Origin: Portunus trituberculatus
Taxonomy: Eukaryota > Arthropoda > Malacostraca > Decapoda > Portunidae
Reading direction: 5' to 3'
Assembly: GCF_017591435.1 (NCBI RefSeq)
Contig: NC_059300.1
Location: 11,948,128-12,012,127, forward strand
Length of the DNA stretch: 64,000 bases
The notes below the pieces were generated by a model. That model did no database searches and was not told the DNA's origin. It was given only the letters and a program-made list of their open reading frames with translations. A program made the position numbers and the translations under genes. Of the stretch, positions 1 to 14,792 are shown one piece after another (the stretch's first letter is position 1; each line of letters opens with the position of its first letter).

Positions 1-2340
<2,340 letters not shown>

Positions 2341-2346
2341 TTTATT
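2341..2346 (-). terminator. Polyadenylation signal of NDUFS7
   Basis: AATAAA on the minus strand lies a few bases past the NDUFS7 stop codon, implying a very short 3' UTR. Confidence 0.5.
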
Positions 2347-2349
2347 CTG

Positions 2350-5300
2350 CTACTTCCTGTACCACATCTGCAAGGTTTTCATATTCTTAACTTTACGCTG
2401 AAGCTGCAAGAGGGAGTAGAGCAGAGCCTCAGCTGTAGGTGGGCAACCTGGCACATACAGGTCAACAGGAAGGATGCGATCACAACCTCGCACAACAGAG
2501 TAAGAATAGTGATAATATCCTCCTCCATTAGCACAAGATCCCATTGATATCACCCATCTGGGCTCAGGCATCTGTAACCAAAGAAAATTTGTTGTTCAGT
2601 TCAATTTTGCAGGTTTATTTTTCTGTGGTATGGATGTAATGCAATGCAATCAGTCAATATTTGTTACTGGCTTTAGATGATCATCCATAAAACAAACAAA
2701 TATTCATAATGAATTACTATAAAAACACCGCAATAATGAAACTGCTAGTGAAGATCAATACAAGGGAAGATAAAGAGTAATTCAGTAGATCTGAGCACAT
2801 TTTTGTAATCTGAATATGTAAAGTATGTGAGCAATGACTAATGGGTTCATTTTTTGGCATGACAAGGATGATTACTACCATCTAATAAACTAAAAACTAC
2901 ATCATGAAACTTGATTATTGTTAAAAAATGTAGGTATACATGAGAACATGATTACTTACCTGATCATAAACTTTCCTGAGTGCTGGTGCCATCTTATTGG
3001 TGAGTGTTCCTGCCACAATGATAACATCGGCCTGCCGGGGAGAAGCACGGAACACAATGCCAAAGCGATCCACATCATATCGAGACGCAGCACACTGCAT
3101 CATCTCCACAGCACAGCATGCGAGCCCAAAGGACAAGGGCCACAGTGATCCCTGCCAAGGCAATATATGTGTTATATACATACACAAGGAAGTGCAAGGA
3201 AAACATCCTTGTACATTAAGTAGGAAAAATGTGTACAAAATGTTTTCTTCACTGTAGTAAAATTCAATCTAATTTCCACAAATTCAAGTCAATAGTACAA
3301 TAAGACTGAATTGATACATAAATGGGGAACATTTGGTGTGACAGCTTTATCTTGGAAAAAGTGTGACGGCACATATATTCAAAGTACAGAAGTGATCTTT
3401 TCATATTTTCAGAATAGCTCATCTGTCTGTAATGCCTGACTGTCTACACCAGAATGCTGAAAAACGTCATTTGAAGTTCTATCACACATAAATAGGTGTT
3501 CAAACACAATACCTTTCTGCCCCAATTCAATAGATCATCAAGTCTGGCAACTGCATACTCAGCAGCATTGGATGTGTTCTGGAAGGGTGAGTAAGGCTTG
3601 TACTTGACAGGAGCAGGACTGGCAGTGGCACTCTTGTTTCGTGCAGCCACCACAACGGCACCACTCACCGCTCTTGCCAGCTGCGGCACACCACCACGCC
3701 ACACTGGAAGAGAACACAACAATTATGTTGGTGAATCTGTTGAGTTGTTTGAGTCCTTTACTAAAACCTCTTCAACAACATACCTGTGCATGAACAAGAG
3801 AATTGAAGCTTTTAATCAGAAAAAAATTTCTATATAATTATATAATCTGATATATCATAGAAAGGTGATCATATTTAACTTGGAACCTGATGGGGAAAAA
3901 AGTAACTTTAGGGAAGTCCTGGAAGATCAAATCTTTATCCTTCTGATTCTGAAAATGTCTTAGCTATCATATAGCCACGGTTGAAACATGTCCGTCAGCT
4001 GGCATAGATAAAACAAGGCAGATGATGCTCTAATCATGTCTTTCCAAATACTTTGATAGATGAATGAACTTAAGAAATAACTATGATGTTTTAGGGGTAC
4101 AGAGGAGGAAAACTCCTGGTATGGTTTAGGTCACATCAAAACTTATTTCATAATACAGTAACTATATGTATCCTTAACTGTTTGCCTGCCAGATATTCTT
4201 AGGCAGTAGTCTGCAAGGCAGCTGGGGGATAATACATAAGACCTCAAGTGAGATGCTGAGTGACCACTGTGACATGACCAGTGATTTCTGCCGTCTAAGT
4301 CATGCGTTACGTTACAGTGAAATTGCCAAGGAATGGCTTTATATTAATTTAAACACGATAAAACTAGACAGACTACAAAAGTTTTGTCTTAAGATTTAAA
4401 ACAACCAGTTTTCTGAAAATGTATCAAAACTACATATGAAGAGTACATTCTTAAAGAAAGGTTCATCAGATAAAAACAACACAAAAAACACCAAAATTTA
4501 TTTTCTAAAAAAGAAAAAAAAAAAAGTAATGAAGACATTTCATACTGACCCTCTAAACAATATATTCCACAAGCTATTAAGAGTACCAAAATTACAAAAA
4601 TAAAATCTACAACTTCAGAAAGCTAGACTTACACAGACAGGTGCATAGATTGTGTCAGATGAAACTAGAATATATCCAAAGCATTCATATATAGTTCACT
4701 TTTCTTTATACTCATGTGGCTTTAAACATCCAAAGAATACAAACCATTTGCTGACAAAAATACTAGTAGAGCATTAAGTAAGGCACTTTGTTGGGTCATT
4801 GCACTTGCAACCAATATTTTCCCACCCCCCCTGAATCTCCCCTTAACCTACTGGAACCTCCCCCATACAGTGTTTCGGTAGCTGTGGTGGCGAGTGGACG
4901 TGTTGTGTGTGCTCTCCGTTTCTGGCTGTGGTTTTTATAGTTAGCAAGTGGTGTTTGTGCTTGGTGTCTGTGTGTGGTGCTTTTGAGTATTAGTGAAGTG
5001 AAAGTGTGTACTGCAAGTGTTAGATTAGAGTGAAATAGTGGTTAGAATCAGTGTTTGTGAGTTAAAAGTATTTTTGTAGAGCGAGGAGACTAGGCTTGTA
5101 ACCGTCAAGTTGACCTTGAAAGAGGATTAGTTGACCTCACTTAGGCCCCCCCACCACCGCAGTTCCCCCACCCTGCTGTCACCTAGTATTTTTATTTGTT
5201 CGTGAGTTAACATATTGTAAATTAGTATGGCGGTAGCTACTGAGGTATATCAGAGTGTGATTGAGTGCGTGAAAGAGAGTGTTGAGGTGGGATTGGGAGA

Positions 5301-8300
5301 GTTTGTTGTGTGTGAGATGTGTGGGCACGACAGGAAGGTCGTTGACTTTTCTGAGTGTATGGTGTGTAGGCTCAAGAGCGAGAATTTAGTTCTTTCTCTT
5401 GAGCACCGAGAATTGCGAGAGGAAATCAGAAAGCTAAGTGAGGGGAAAAGTGCGAACGAAGTTCTCATCTTTGAATTGAAGGAGGAGGTTAAGAGGCTTG
5501 GGGAGGCAGTGGAAAAAATTAGGCAGGAGATCAGTGTTAGGCCGAAGGTTGGACCTTCTGAGGGCGACAGGGTGGCTTGGCCCTCTGTCGGGAAGAGCAG
5601 AGTGGGGAAGAGGGAGCAGGCGAGCCAGACTGGGAAAGATAGTAGTCAGGATAGGCAGAGATGGCAGGTTGTGAGGGGAAGGAAAGCGGAGACAGTTAGG
5701 GAGGATAGGACTAAACCTGTTGAGTGTGAAAATAGGTTCGGTTTGTTGGAGGGAGAGGGGGAGAGTGAGAGTGGAGTGAATGAAGTGGTTGTGGTGAGTG
5801 AAAGGAGAAAGAAGGGGGTAGAGGAGAGGAGGAGGAGGGTTGTGCCTAGCACACCTCAGGTGTGTGTGGTGGGTGACTCTCAGGTTAGGTATTTAGATAG
5901 CACTTTCTGTGGGAAAGACAGGGATAGGAGGACGAACGTGTGTATGCCTGGTGCAGGTGTGAAGGCAGTGAGTGAGGAGGTGCAGAAGAGGGTTGGGGGG
6001 ATGGAGAGGGAGGGTGTAGTAGTTTTGCACGTAGGTGGGAACGATGTCAGAGCAGGTGGGTCGGAGGAGTTAGTGGCAAGATTTCGGGAAATGTTAGGCA
6101 AGATAAGGGAGAGTGGTAGGAGGTGTGTAGTGTCAGGAATCTTGCCTCGTGTGTATGTTAGCAGGGAATGGTTGTCTAGAGCCATTGGTGTGAATGATCG
6201 GGTAAAAGGGATGTGTAAGGATGTGGGTGTCAGCTTTGTGGATGTATGGGATAGGTTCTATGGGCGAAGGGATTTGTATGCTAGGGATGGTGTGCATCTG
6301 AGTAGGAAGGGTGTGGATGTGCTGAGTGGATGTCTGGAGGGGGGAGTTGGGATGGAGTGAGGTAGCAAATGCATTCCAGAAGAAAGATGCTAGACATAAA
6401 TTAGATAGGATAAACAGAGATAGTGAAAAGATTAGGAAAGATTTCCAGGTGCAAATAGGAGAGAATAAGATTAGGATTCCAAATAAGGAGACAGCATCTA
6501 GGAAGGTAGCAGGACTTAAATGTTTTTATGTAAATGCCAGGAGTCTTAGGAACAAGAAGGACGAGTTATCTAGTTATATAGTTGAGGAGGACCTAGATGT
6601 TGTATGTGTCACAGAGGCATGGGTAAATGAGGAAAAGTTTAGGAAAATAGGAAAGAATATGAAGTAGATGGATACATTATGTATTTACACCAGAGAATTG
6701 GTAGGATAGGCGGAGGAGTAGTTATTTATGTAAAAAATCCTTCATTTCCAGTCAGGTTAATGGTATTAAGGTAGATAACAGAGTAGAGTCCTTATGGCTG
6801 GATGTTAGAGTAAACAAAAGTAAGGTTATTAGAGTAGGAGCTTTTATAGGCCACCTAACCAGTCAGCAGATGTAGACAACCTTATGGTAGATGAGATAAA
6901 TAGGGGTGTACTAGTCAGACAATTATCTTAGGGATTTTAATCTTAAGTCAGTAAACTGGGAGAGGATGGTAGGAGATGCTAGTGAAAATAAGTTTATGGA
7001 AAGTTTTCAGGATAACTATTTAGTGCAGATGGTAGATAAACCTACTAGGGGGAGGAAGGTTTTAGACATAGTACTAACAAATATTGAGCATTGTTTAAAG
7101 GAAGTTGAGGTAGGAGAGACTTTAGCAAACAGTGACCATCATATAATTAGATTTATCATTAATTCCAGTAGGGATAATATAGTGAATAAGACTAGAGTCC
7201 CAAACTATCAGAAAGGCAATTATGGTAGGTTACGTCAGTTATTAGGAGAGGTAAACTGGGAAGATAGTTTTGGAAATAAAACTGCACAGGAGATGTGGGA
7301 TATTTTTAAGGTTGTAGTAAAGGGTATAGTGATGCAGTGTATCCCTTACAAAGATATAAGGCAGAGAAACAGGAAGCCATTATGGTGGACTCATGAGATA
7401 GGTAGCCAGATCAGAGAGAAGAAGAGGGCATACAGAGAGTTGCAGAAAAGTGGGAAGATGTAGATTTGATTAGGTACAGACAGGTCAGAGATGATTTGAG
7501 TAAGGTTATAAAAAAGTAAAAGACAGGCAGAGATAAAACTAGCTAGAGCTGGGAGTAAAGATCCCAAAAATTATATAGTTATTACAAGGTCAGTGATAAA
7601 AGAAATAAGGATAGGATTGGACCACTCAGAAAAGATGGTGTAGTAGTGGATCAAAATGAAGACATAGTAGAATTATTGAATGAACAATTTTCTTCAGTAT
7701 TTACTAGGAAAGAATAGGAAATCCTGTTACAAACAGTGCGACGAGTAGTTTAAGAGCTTTAGAAAATATTGATATAAAACCGGGAATTATTAGGAAATTT
7801 ATTCTTGAACTAGACGATAGGAAAGCCAGTGGTCCTGATGAGCTACATGCCAGAGTACTTAGGGAGGGTGTAGACAGTATTTCTGAAGCACTTAAGTTAA
7901 TCTTTGAAAGATCACTTAGGTTTGCTGAGATACCTCAGGACTGGAAGTTAGCTAATGTTACTCCAATATTTAAAAAGGTAGGAAGGATGATGCGAATAAT
8001 TATAGACCGATCAGTTTAACTAGTATAGTATGTAAGATACTAGAGAAAATCATTAAGGGTAGTATTTGGGAGCATTTAAATGAGAATAGATTAATTAGAG
8101 ATACCCAACATGGCTTTAGATCAGGGAGGTCCTGTCTTACAAATTTGCTCGATATCTTAGAATATATTACCAAGGAGTTAGATGATGGAAATAGCATAGA
8201 TGTTATATATCTAGATTTTAGCAAGGCGTTTGATAAGGTACCGCATAGGAGGCTAGTGTACAAATTGAGACTACATGGGATAGGGGTAGGTTAGTTGATT

Positions 8301-9969
8301 GGATTAGTGAATGGCTTTCTGATAGGAAACAGAGAGTAGTATTAAATGGGGCAATGTCTGAGTGGAAGGAAGTGGTTAGTGGGGTACCCCAAGGATCAGT
8401 GCTAGGACCTCTTCTTTTCTTGGTGTACATTAACGATTTAGATATAGGAATTAGTAGCAAAGTATCAAAGTTTGCAGATGATACTAAGATAGCATGTGCA
8501 GTACAGGGTGAAAAGGACAATTACAGAATACAACGAGACCTGGACAGGCTGATAGCATGGGCAGACAGGTGGCAGATGGAGTTTAATTCTGATAAGTGTC
8601 AGGTTATGCATTTAGGTAAAGACAACACAAACTTTAACTATGAGATGGAGGGATGTTGGCTAGAGGCAGTAGAGGAAGGAAAGGATTTAGGAGTAGTGAT
8701 AGACAGGACTATGAAATTTTCAAAGCAATGTTTAGAAGCAAGAAATAGGGCAAATAGGATCCTGGGTTTTATAAATAGAAATGTTAGTTATAAAAGTAAG
8801 GAAGTGGTGCGTAGCTTATATAATTCCTATGTTAGGCCCCATTTAGAGTATTGCATACAGGCCTGGTCACCCCACTATAGGCAGGATATCAACATGTTAG
8901 AAGCAGTTCAGAGAAGAGCAACTAGGATGATACCAGCATTAAAGCGCCTGGAGTATAGAGATAGATTAAAGGAATTAAACATGTTTTCATTTGAGAGGAG
9001 ATGTATAAGAGGGATATGATAGAGTTATTTAAAATGTTCTCAGATACAAACTACATAGATGTGAGATCTTTCTTTACCTTAGAGGAGGGAAATAGGACTA
9101 GAAATCATGGCAGGAAGATTAGAAAGCAAGGCTGCAGGTTAGATATAAGAAAATATTTCTTTAGTCATAGAGTGGTAGACTTCTGGAATGCATTGCCAGA
9201 GACGGTTGTAAATAGCACTAGTTTGACAATGTTTAAAACAGATTAGATAAGCACTTAAATTTATTAGATTTATAATTATGTATAGCACTGCATGATAGTT
9301 TTTATAAGAAATTTACTATAGTTAAATCATGATCCCCATGTATGGGGACCACAAATTGTAGAGGATTTCGCTGCAGGACTTAGCCCTGTTAATGGGCCAA
9401 ATATTTAGAATTAGTATATAATGTATTGTGTACTTGTAAGTGTATCTTTAAGTACTGATGACGAGGTCGCTGTGCGACTGATACAGGATAACCTAGATGG
9501 GCCCTGGTGGCCCTTTGTTATCCTATTATTTATGTTATGTTATACAGTAAACCAACCTAGTCCAACATTTTGAAACCTCCTAAACAGGGAGGGGTGAGTG
9601 GGGATGGAAGCTCTCTTGGAACCCCAATAAGGTAAACAATAATTTTTGCCAGGGTACAATGGTGTTAGAAATGCTCTATCTAAACAGTGAGATTAGTCCC
9701 AGTGAAGGTCTGTAATAACGCACGGTGTACTGGTTGAAACAGCAATAAAACCTAAATAAGGCATCAGTAGCAGAATTAACTTGAAGGTTGAACTGAGATC
9801 TTGTGTAAGCGTGACCTCTTGGGAGCTGCGCCAAACCGGGGCACGATTTACCGGAAAAAGAGACTTAAGAATTAAAGTTATGCTGCCTCATTGTAATTGT
9901 GTTGAAGCAGCGTGCAAGTGGAGGCATGCAAGAGATGAACACGACATCCCGCTTACCCGTGAGAGCCAT
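2350..9969 (-). CDS. NDUFS7: NADH dehydrogenase iron-sulfur protein 7 (complex I PSST/NuoB subunit), 4 exons
   Basis: Mitochondrial complex I subunit that carries the [4Fe-4S] cluster N2 and takes part in electron transfer to ubiquinone. Coding exons on the minus strand: 9957-9969, 3513-3703, 2960-3151 and 2350-2571 (TAG at 2350-2352), joined through phases 1, 0 and 0; total 205 aa, close to the usual length of about 210. Exon 1 encodes only M-A-L-T plus one base; its donor is GTAAGC, and the next exon supplies the rest of the Val codon. Exon 2 is a basic, Ala/Val-rich mitochondrial targeting region. Cluster ligands are visible as tandem CC in GLACCAVEMM, Cys in SMGSCANGG and Cys in VPGCPPTAE. 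Intron 1 (6.25 kb) contains an antisense LINE-A. The gene is head-to-head with NAE1. Identification is from family knowledge; exon 1 is inferred from frame and splice consensus. Confidence 0.93.
2572..2959 (-). other. NDUFS7 intron 3
   Basis: Donor gtaagt and acceptor ttacag on the minus strand; AT-rich, with no other feature seen. Confidence 0.8.
3704..4864 (-). other. NDUFS7 intron 1, repeat-free part
   Basis: AT-rich intronic DNA between the exon 2 acceptor (ttccag, ending at 3704) and the target-site duplication of LINE-A. No gene or recognisable repeat seen. Confidence 0.7.
5227..6360 (+). CDS. LINE-A ORF1 protein: zinc finger, coiled coil and SGNH-hydrolase-like domain
   Basis: Intact 377-aa frame. 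Residues 25-50 hold a paired-cysteine motif (C-x2-C, then C-x2-C). Residues 50-100 are charged and predicted coiled coil. A Lys/Arg/Glu-rich linker follows. Residues 210-375 look like an SGNH/GDSL esterase: GDSQ (nucleophile Ser), HVGGND (block III Gly and Asn) and DGVHL (catalytic Asp and His). Such esterase ORF1s are known from CR1-like LINEs; their role in retrotransposition is unsettled. The start ATG follows a long GC-mixed 5' UTR, and the 3' end overlaps the ORF2 frame. A frameshifted copy lies at 28283-29406 on the minus strand. Confidence 0.85.
   Translation: MAVATEVYQSVIECVKESVEVGLGEFVVCEMCGHDRKVVDFSECMVCRLKSENLVLSLEHRELREEIRKLSEGKSANEVLIFELKEEVKRLGEAVEKIRQEISVRPKVGPSEGDRVAWPSVGKSRVGKREQASQTGKDSSQDRQRWQVVRGRKAETVREDRTKPVECENRFGLLEGEGESESGVNEVVVVSERRKKGVEERRRRVVPSTPQVCVVGDSQVRYLDSTFCGKDRDRRTNVCMPGAGVKAVSEEVQKRVGGMEREGVVVLHVGGNDVRAGGSEELVARFREMLGKIRESGRRCVVSGILPRVYVSREWLSRAIGVNDRVKGMCKDVGVSFVDVWDRFYGRRDLYARDGVHLSRKGVDVLSGCLEGGVGME
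6326..9246 (+). pseudogene. LINE-A ORF2 (endonuclease / reverse transcriptase), frameshifted
   Basis: The reading frame is broken into pieces: 6326-6667 (start of the apurinic-type endonuclease, FYVNARSLRNKKDEL), 6966-7463 (end of the endonuclease and linker), roughly 7750-8300 (RT fingers, KASGPDELHARVL), 8354-9019 (RT palm, SGVPQGSVLGPLLF and the catalytic FADD) and 9001-9246 (C-terminal thumb region). Stops and single-base indels separate the pieces, for example TAG at 6665. The minus-strand copy at 11085-12880 keeps a longer open RT frame, which confirms the true frame. Not expected to be active. Confidence 0.85.
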
Positions 9970-10226
9970 CCTCAGTCCTGCTGCCTCGATTACGTCTTCA
10001 CCTCCTCAGCAGCTGACGGAGTGAGCTTTCGCTTTGGCTCAGATGTTATTTTTCGGTTTACTAATAAAGCTCCCTTCCTAACCTGTATGTATGCATAAAT
10101 ATAAGTTGATTACGGAGATCATGAGGAAGAAGTGGTGTCACTCTTACATAAAAAACAAATTAGTTGATATCAAAGGGGGAGAGTACCGAGCACGAGTGAG
10201 GCCGAAGGTTGCGAGTCCACCCCAGC
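9970..10226. promoter_or_regulatory. Shared intergenic interval between NDUFS7 and NAE1: candidate bidirectional promoter
   Basis: Only 257 bp separate the two divergent start codons, so both 5' UTRs and core promoters must lie here or upstream exons must exist elsewhere. No clear TATA box or CCAAT box was picked out. Function is inferred from geometry alone. Confidence 0.55.
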
Positions 10227-10918
10227 ATGGAGTCCGCCGCCCCGGCATCATGCGAGCAGACTGAGAAGGCAAAGAAATATGACCGCCAGTTAAGGTGAAC
10301 ATTATGAATCCATGTGCAGAACAGCTGAGTATGTCTTGGGGGAAGGTGTGGGCGGTGATGCGTGGCGAGGAGCTACAATGCCCAGCCACACAGCCCTTGT
10401 TTACATTACTCGCACAGTCACTACTGCAGATCTAGTGAAAAGCTAATGTGAAAGGGGTAAGATTGAGAAGGATTAGGGATCAAGTTTACTTATCAACTAT
10501 GCCACATATTACCTTTTCATCTGGACTGGGTAATGGTACTGATGACGAGGTCGCTGTGCGACTGATACAGGATAACCTAGATGGGCCCTGGTGGCCCTTT
10601 GTTATCCTATTATTTATGTTATGTTATGTTATGTTAATGGCTCCACAAGTTGCTTCAGATTCACCTAATGACCTAGCAGGGAAAGGAGTTTGGCAGGTCC
10701 ACACCTAATACCAGTGAAATGTTACCACAACGCCACTCGCCGTATATTTACTGTTATCCACATATCTACAATATAAGGCAACACTTTCTGTATCCCTGCA
10801 CCAACGAGGAAAATCGTAAATGTGTTAGCATGTACTATATTAAATGTCCACGTTGATATATATGGACTACCTAAAGGCCATTTCTCTGGATCATTCAATA
10901 AATCTATAGTGAAACAAG

Positions 10919-10961
<43 letters not shown>

Positions 10962-13900
10962 AAGGAAAATAAAACTGGAGCCTGACAGGAGCTATTAGAA
11001 ATGTTGATCAGTTCATTAGAGATTGTGCCTTAAGTGACACTGCAGAGGTCCAGCACCTTACTGTAGGTCCCATATTTTGTTAAGGCATAACATAACATAA
11101 CATAACATAAATAATAGGATAACAAAGGGCCACCAGGGCCCATCTAGGTTATCCTGTATCAGTCGCACAGCGACCTCGTCATCAGTACTTAAAGATACAC
11201 TTACAAGTACACAATACATTATATACTAATTCTAAATATTTGGCCCATTAACAGGGCTAAGTCCTGCAGCGAAATCCTCTACAATTTGTGGTCCCCATAC
11301 ATGGGGATCATGTCTTATTTAACTATAGTAAATTTCTTATAAAACTATCATGCAGTGCTATACATAATTATAAATCTAATGAATTTAAGTGCTTATCTAA
11401 TCTGTTTTTAAACATTGTCAAACTAGTGCTATTTACAACCGTCTCTGGCAATGCATTCCAGAAGTCTACCACTCTATGACTAAAGAAATATTTTCTTATA
11501 TCTAACCTGCAGCCTTGCTTTCTAATCTTCCTGCCATGATTTCTAGTCCTATTTCCTCCTCTAAGGTAAAGAAAGATCTCACATCTATGTAGTTTGTATC
11601 TGAGAACATTTTAAATAACTCTATCATATCCCTCTTATACATCTCCTCTCAAATGAAAACATGTTTAATTCCTTTAATCTATCTCTATACTCCAGGCGCT
11701 TTAATGCTGGTATCATCCTAGTTGCTCTTCTCTGAACTGCTTCTAACATGTTGATATCCTGCCTATAGTGGGGTGACCAGGCCTGTATGCAATACTCTAA
11801 ATGGGGCCTAACATAGGAATTATATAAGCTACGCACCACTTCCTTACTTTTATAACTAACATTTCTATTTATAAAACCCAGGATCCTATTTGCCCTATTT
11901 CTTGCTTCTAAACATTGCTTTGAAAATTTCATAGTCCTGTCTATCACTACTCCTAAATCCTTTCCTTCCTCTACTGCCTCTAGCCAACATCCCTCCATCT
12001 CATAGTTAAAGTTTGTGTTGTCTTTACCTAAATGCATAACCTGACACTTATCAGAATTAAACTCCATCTGCCACCTGTCTGCCCATGCTATCAGCCTGTC
12101 CAGGTCTCGTTGTATTCTGTAATTGTCCTTTTCACCCTGTACTGCACATGCTATCTTAGTATCATCTGCAAACTTTGATACTTTGCTACTAATTCCTAAA
12201 TCTAAATCGTTAATGTACACCAAGAAAAGAAGAGGTCCTAGCACTGATCCTTGGGGTACCCCACTAACCACTTCCTTCCACTCAGACATTGCCCCATTTA
12301 ATACTACTCTCTGTTTCCTATCAGAAAGCCATTCACTAATCCAATCAACTAACCTACCCCTATCCCATGTAGTCTCAATTTGTACACTAGCCTCCTATGC
12401 GGTACCTTATCAAACGCCTTGCTAAAATCTAGATATATAACATCTATGCTATTTCCATCATCTAACTCCTTGGTAATATATTCTAAGATATCGAGCAAAT
12501 TTGTAAGACAGGACCTCCCTGATCTAAAGCCATGTTGGGTATCTCTAATTAATCTATTCTCATTTAAATGCTCCCAAATACTACCCTTAATGATTTTCTC
12601 TAGTATCTTACATACTATACTAGTTAAACTGATCGGTCTATAATTATTAGCATCATCCTTCCTACCTTTTTTAAATATTGGAGTAACATTAGCTAACTTC
12701 CAGTCCTGAGGTATCTCAGCAAACCTAAGTGATCTTTCCAAGATTAACTTAAGTGCTTCAGAAATACTGTCTACACCCTCCCTAAGTACTCTGGCATGTA
12801 GCTCATCAGGACCACTGGCTTTCCTATCGTCTAGTTCAAGAATAAATTTCCTAATAATTCCCGGTTTTATATCAATATTTGGTAGAGTAGCCAGCAATTT
12901 TTTATGTCCTTTAATGCTAGTAAAGTTAATTTTAGTTTATTAAAGCTTATGTTCTCTAACAGACTGTGGGGTGACCATGGACAGTCACTGCTGGAGATTG
13001 GACATGTATGCCTCATTAATGCTAGTGCAACAGGAACAGAAACTCTGAAGTCACTAGTATTGCCAGGCTTGGGAGCAGTGACTATAATTGATGATGCTAA
13101 GGTTGCTCCTCAGGATACTGGTAACAAGTAAGTCATAATTATGAGAGTAGCATTACTTTGGTATCAGACATGTGTTTGGGGACTCACACCAATTCAGCCT
13201 TTTTCTGATATGTTCAAGAATCTCAATCTTATTCAATAAAGGTGATATTCTGATACAATGAAATCCAATGATTTAATGTTTTCGTGTATGTGCTTTGGCC
13301 ATTCTTTTATAGGAACCAGATTTTCAAACAGGCACAAATTTTCATAATAGAGCAGCAAATATGTGCAAAGACTCTCCAAACTTATCTTAGCATTTTCATG
13401 TTATTTGCAGTTTCTTTGTGGATTTAGCAAGCATCGGGCGACCACGAGGGGAGGTGGCTCTTCGCCTCTTGCTGGAGCTGAATCCTGAGGTGCGAGGGAC
13501 ATTTGTGGACCAGCCTCTTCAGGAAATTCTGGACAACCAGCCAGAATTTTTCTCACCATTTACATGTGTTATTGCAACATGTTTGCCAGAAAGGTATTAT
13601 TCCATCTCACTAGTGAATGAAAGAATTAATTTTTTAATATAAATTGCCCTATATTTTCCTTAAACTTAAATATGTCCAAGAAATAGTTGCAGTATTCATT
13701 TTTCTGAATCTATTTAGAATAAAAATTCTCTTACAGCACACTTCTCACTCTCTCCAAAGTATTATGGGATGCCAAAATCCCATTGGTCGTGGTTCGGAGC
13801 TATGGCATGATTGGTTATATTAGAATACAGGTGAGAAATTAGTCTTTTCCAGGATTTATAATTCTTTTGAAATTTACTTTAAAACTTTGTATTCTCTCTT

Positions 13901-14761
13901 TAGCACTTGCTTCATATCACGGTCTATGAAGCTAAGGATGTGGCCTATCTCAATACAATTTTTGTAAATGTGACATGAGCTAGTCTCAAAGCCTCAGTTT
14001 AGAGGGTTCATGGTGTGTGTGTCTGTGGTAGTATGGCTGTGCTGTCATCCAGAAAGACCCAGGCCATTAACAGAAATGGAAGATCTTTTATGGTCTTTAA
14101 ATATACCTTCAGATTGAAGAATACACAATCATACTGGGTGAAATTTCCTCAAAAAATGACAATTTGAACAGCACACGGTCTTATTATATGAAGTTACTTT
14201 GAGATTGAAGAGCACACAGTCATATTAAGTAAAATTCCCTTAAGAAACAACATATACTTTCAGATTAGGGACCATTTAATCATATTAGTTTAATTTCCCT
14301 TAAGAAACAACATATACTTTCAGATTGAAGAGCACACAGTGATAGAGAGTCATCCGGACAATGAGATTCCTGACCTGCGGCTGGACCGGCCTTTCTCTGC
14401 CCTGGAAAAGTACATGGATAGTCTTGATCTGGATGGAATGGATGACAAGGAACATTCACATGTGCCCTATGTTGTTATTCTTTACAAGTTTTTGCAAAAA
14501 TGGAATCAGGAACATGGAGCACCACCAAAGAATTACAAAGAAAAGAAATTGTTTATTCAGCTCCTTAAAACTGGTATGTTGTTCGCATCTTGTGTCTAAA
14601 CGTGCTTTTGATATTTGTGTGTAACTTTCTGTTTATGATTCAGATTGTAAGTTTGATGTAATATATTTATATGTTTATTTTTATGTATTATTTCTTATTT
14701 ATTCATCATTTATTTTTTACTTATCTATTTAATTTAGCTATTATTTTTGTTATTTTTATTA

Positions 14762-14792
<31 letters not shown>

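Larger units (their letters stand above)
4872..9541 (+). mobile_element. LINE-A copy 1: near full-length CR1-like non-LTR retrotransposon
   Basis: About 4.67 kb, flanked by a 7-bp target-site duplication ATACAGT (4865-4871 and 9542-9548). It has a 5' UTR, an intact ORF1 (zinc finger, coiled coil, SGNH esterase), an ORF2 (endonuclease then reverse transcriptase) broken by frameshifts, and a 3' end with short TTATG repeats. The 5' boundary matches that of a second long copy at 24.6-29.75 kb, so this copy is essentially complete. It sits inside NDUFS7 intron 1 in the orientation opposite to the gene. The CR1-group assignment rests on the esterase-bearing ORF1 and the RT motif FADDTKI. Confidence 0.9.

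Noticed and set aside
5250..6185. Minus-strand Ser/Thr/Pro-rich frames opposite LINE-A ORF1
   Set aside because: Shadows of a GC-biased plus-strand frame with clear domains; the same holds opposite LINE-C ORF1 and ORF2.
9781..10098. Plus-strand 105-codon frame in the divergent promoter
   Set aside because: Runs across NDUFS7 exon 1 on the other strand and shows no known domain.
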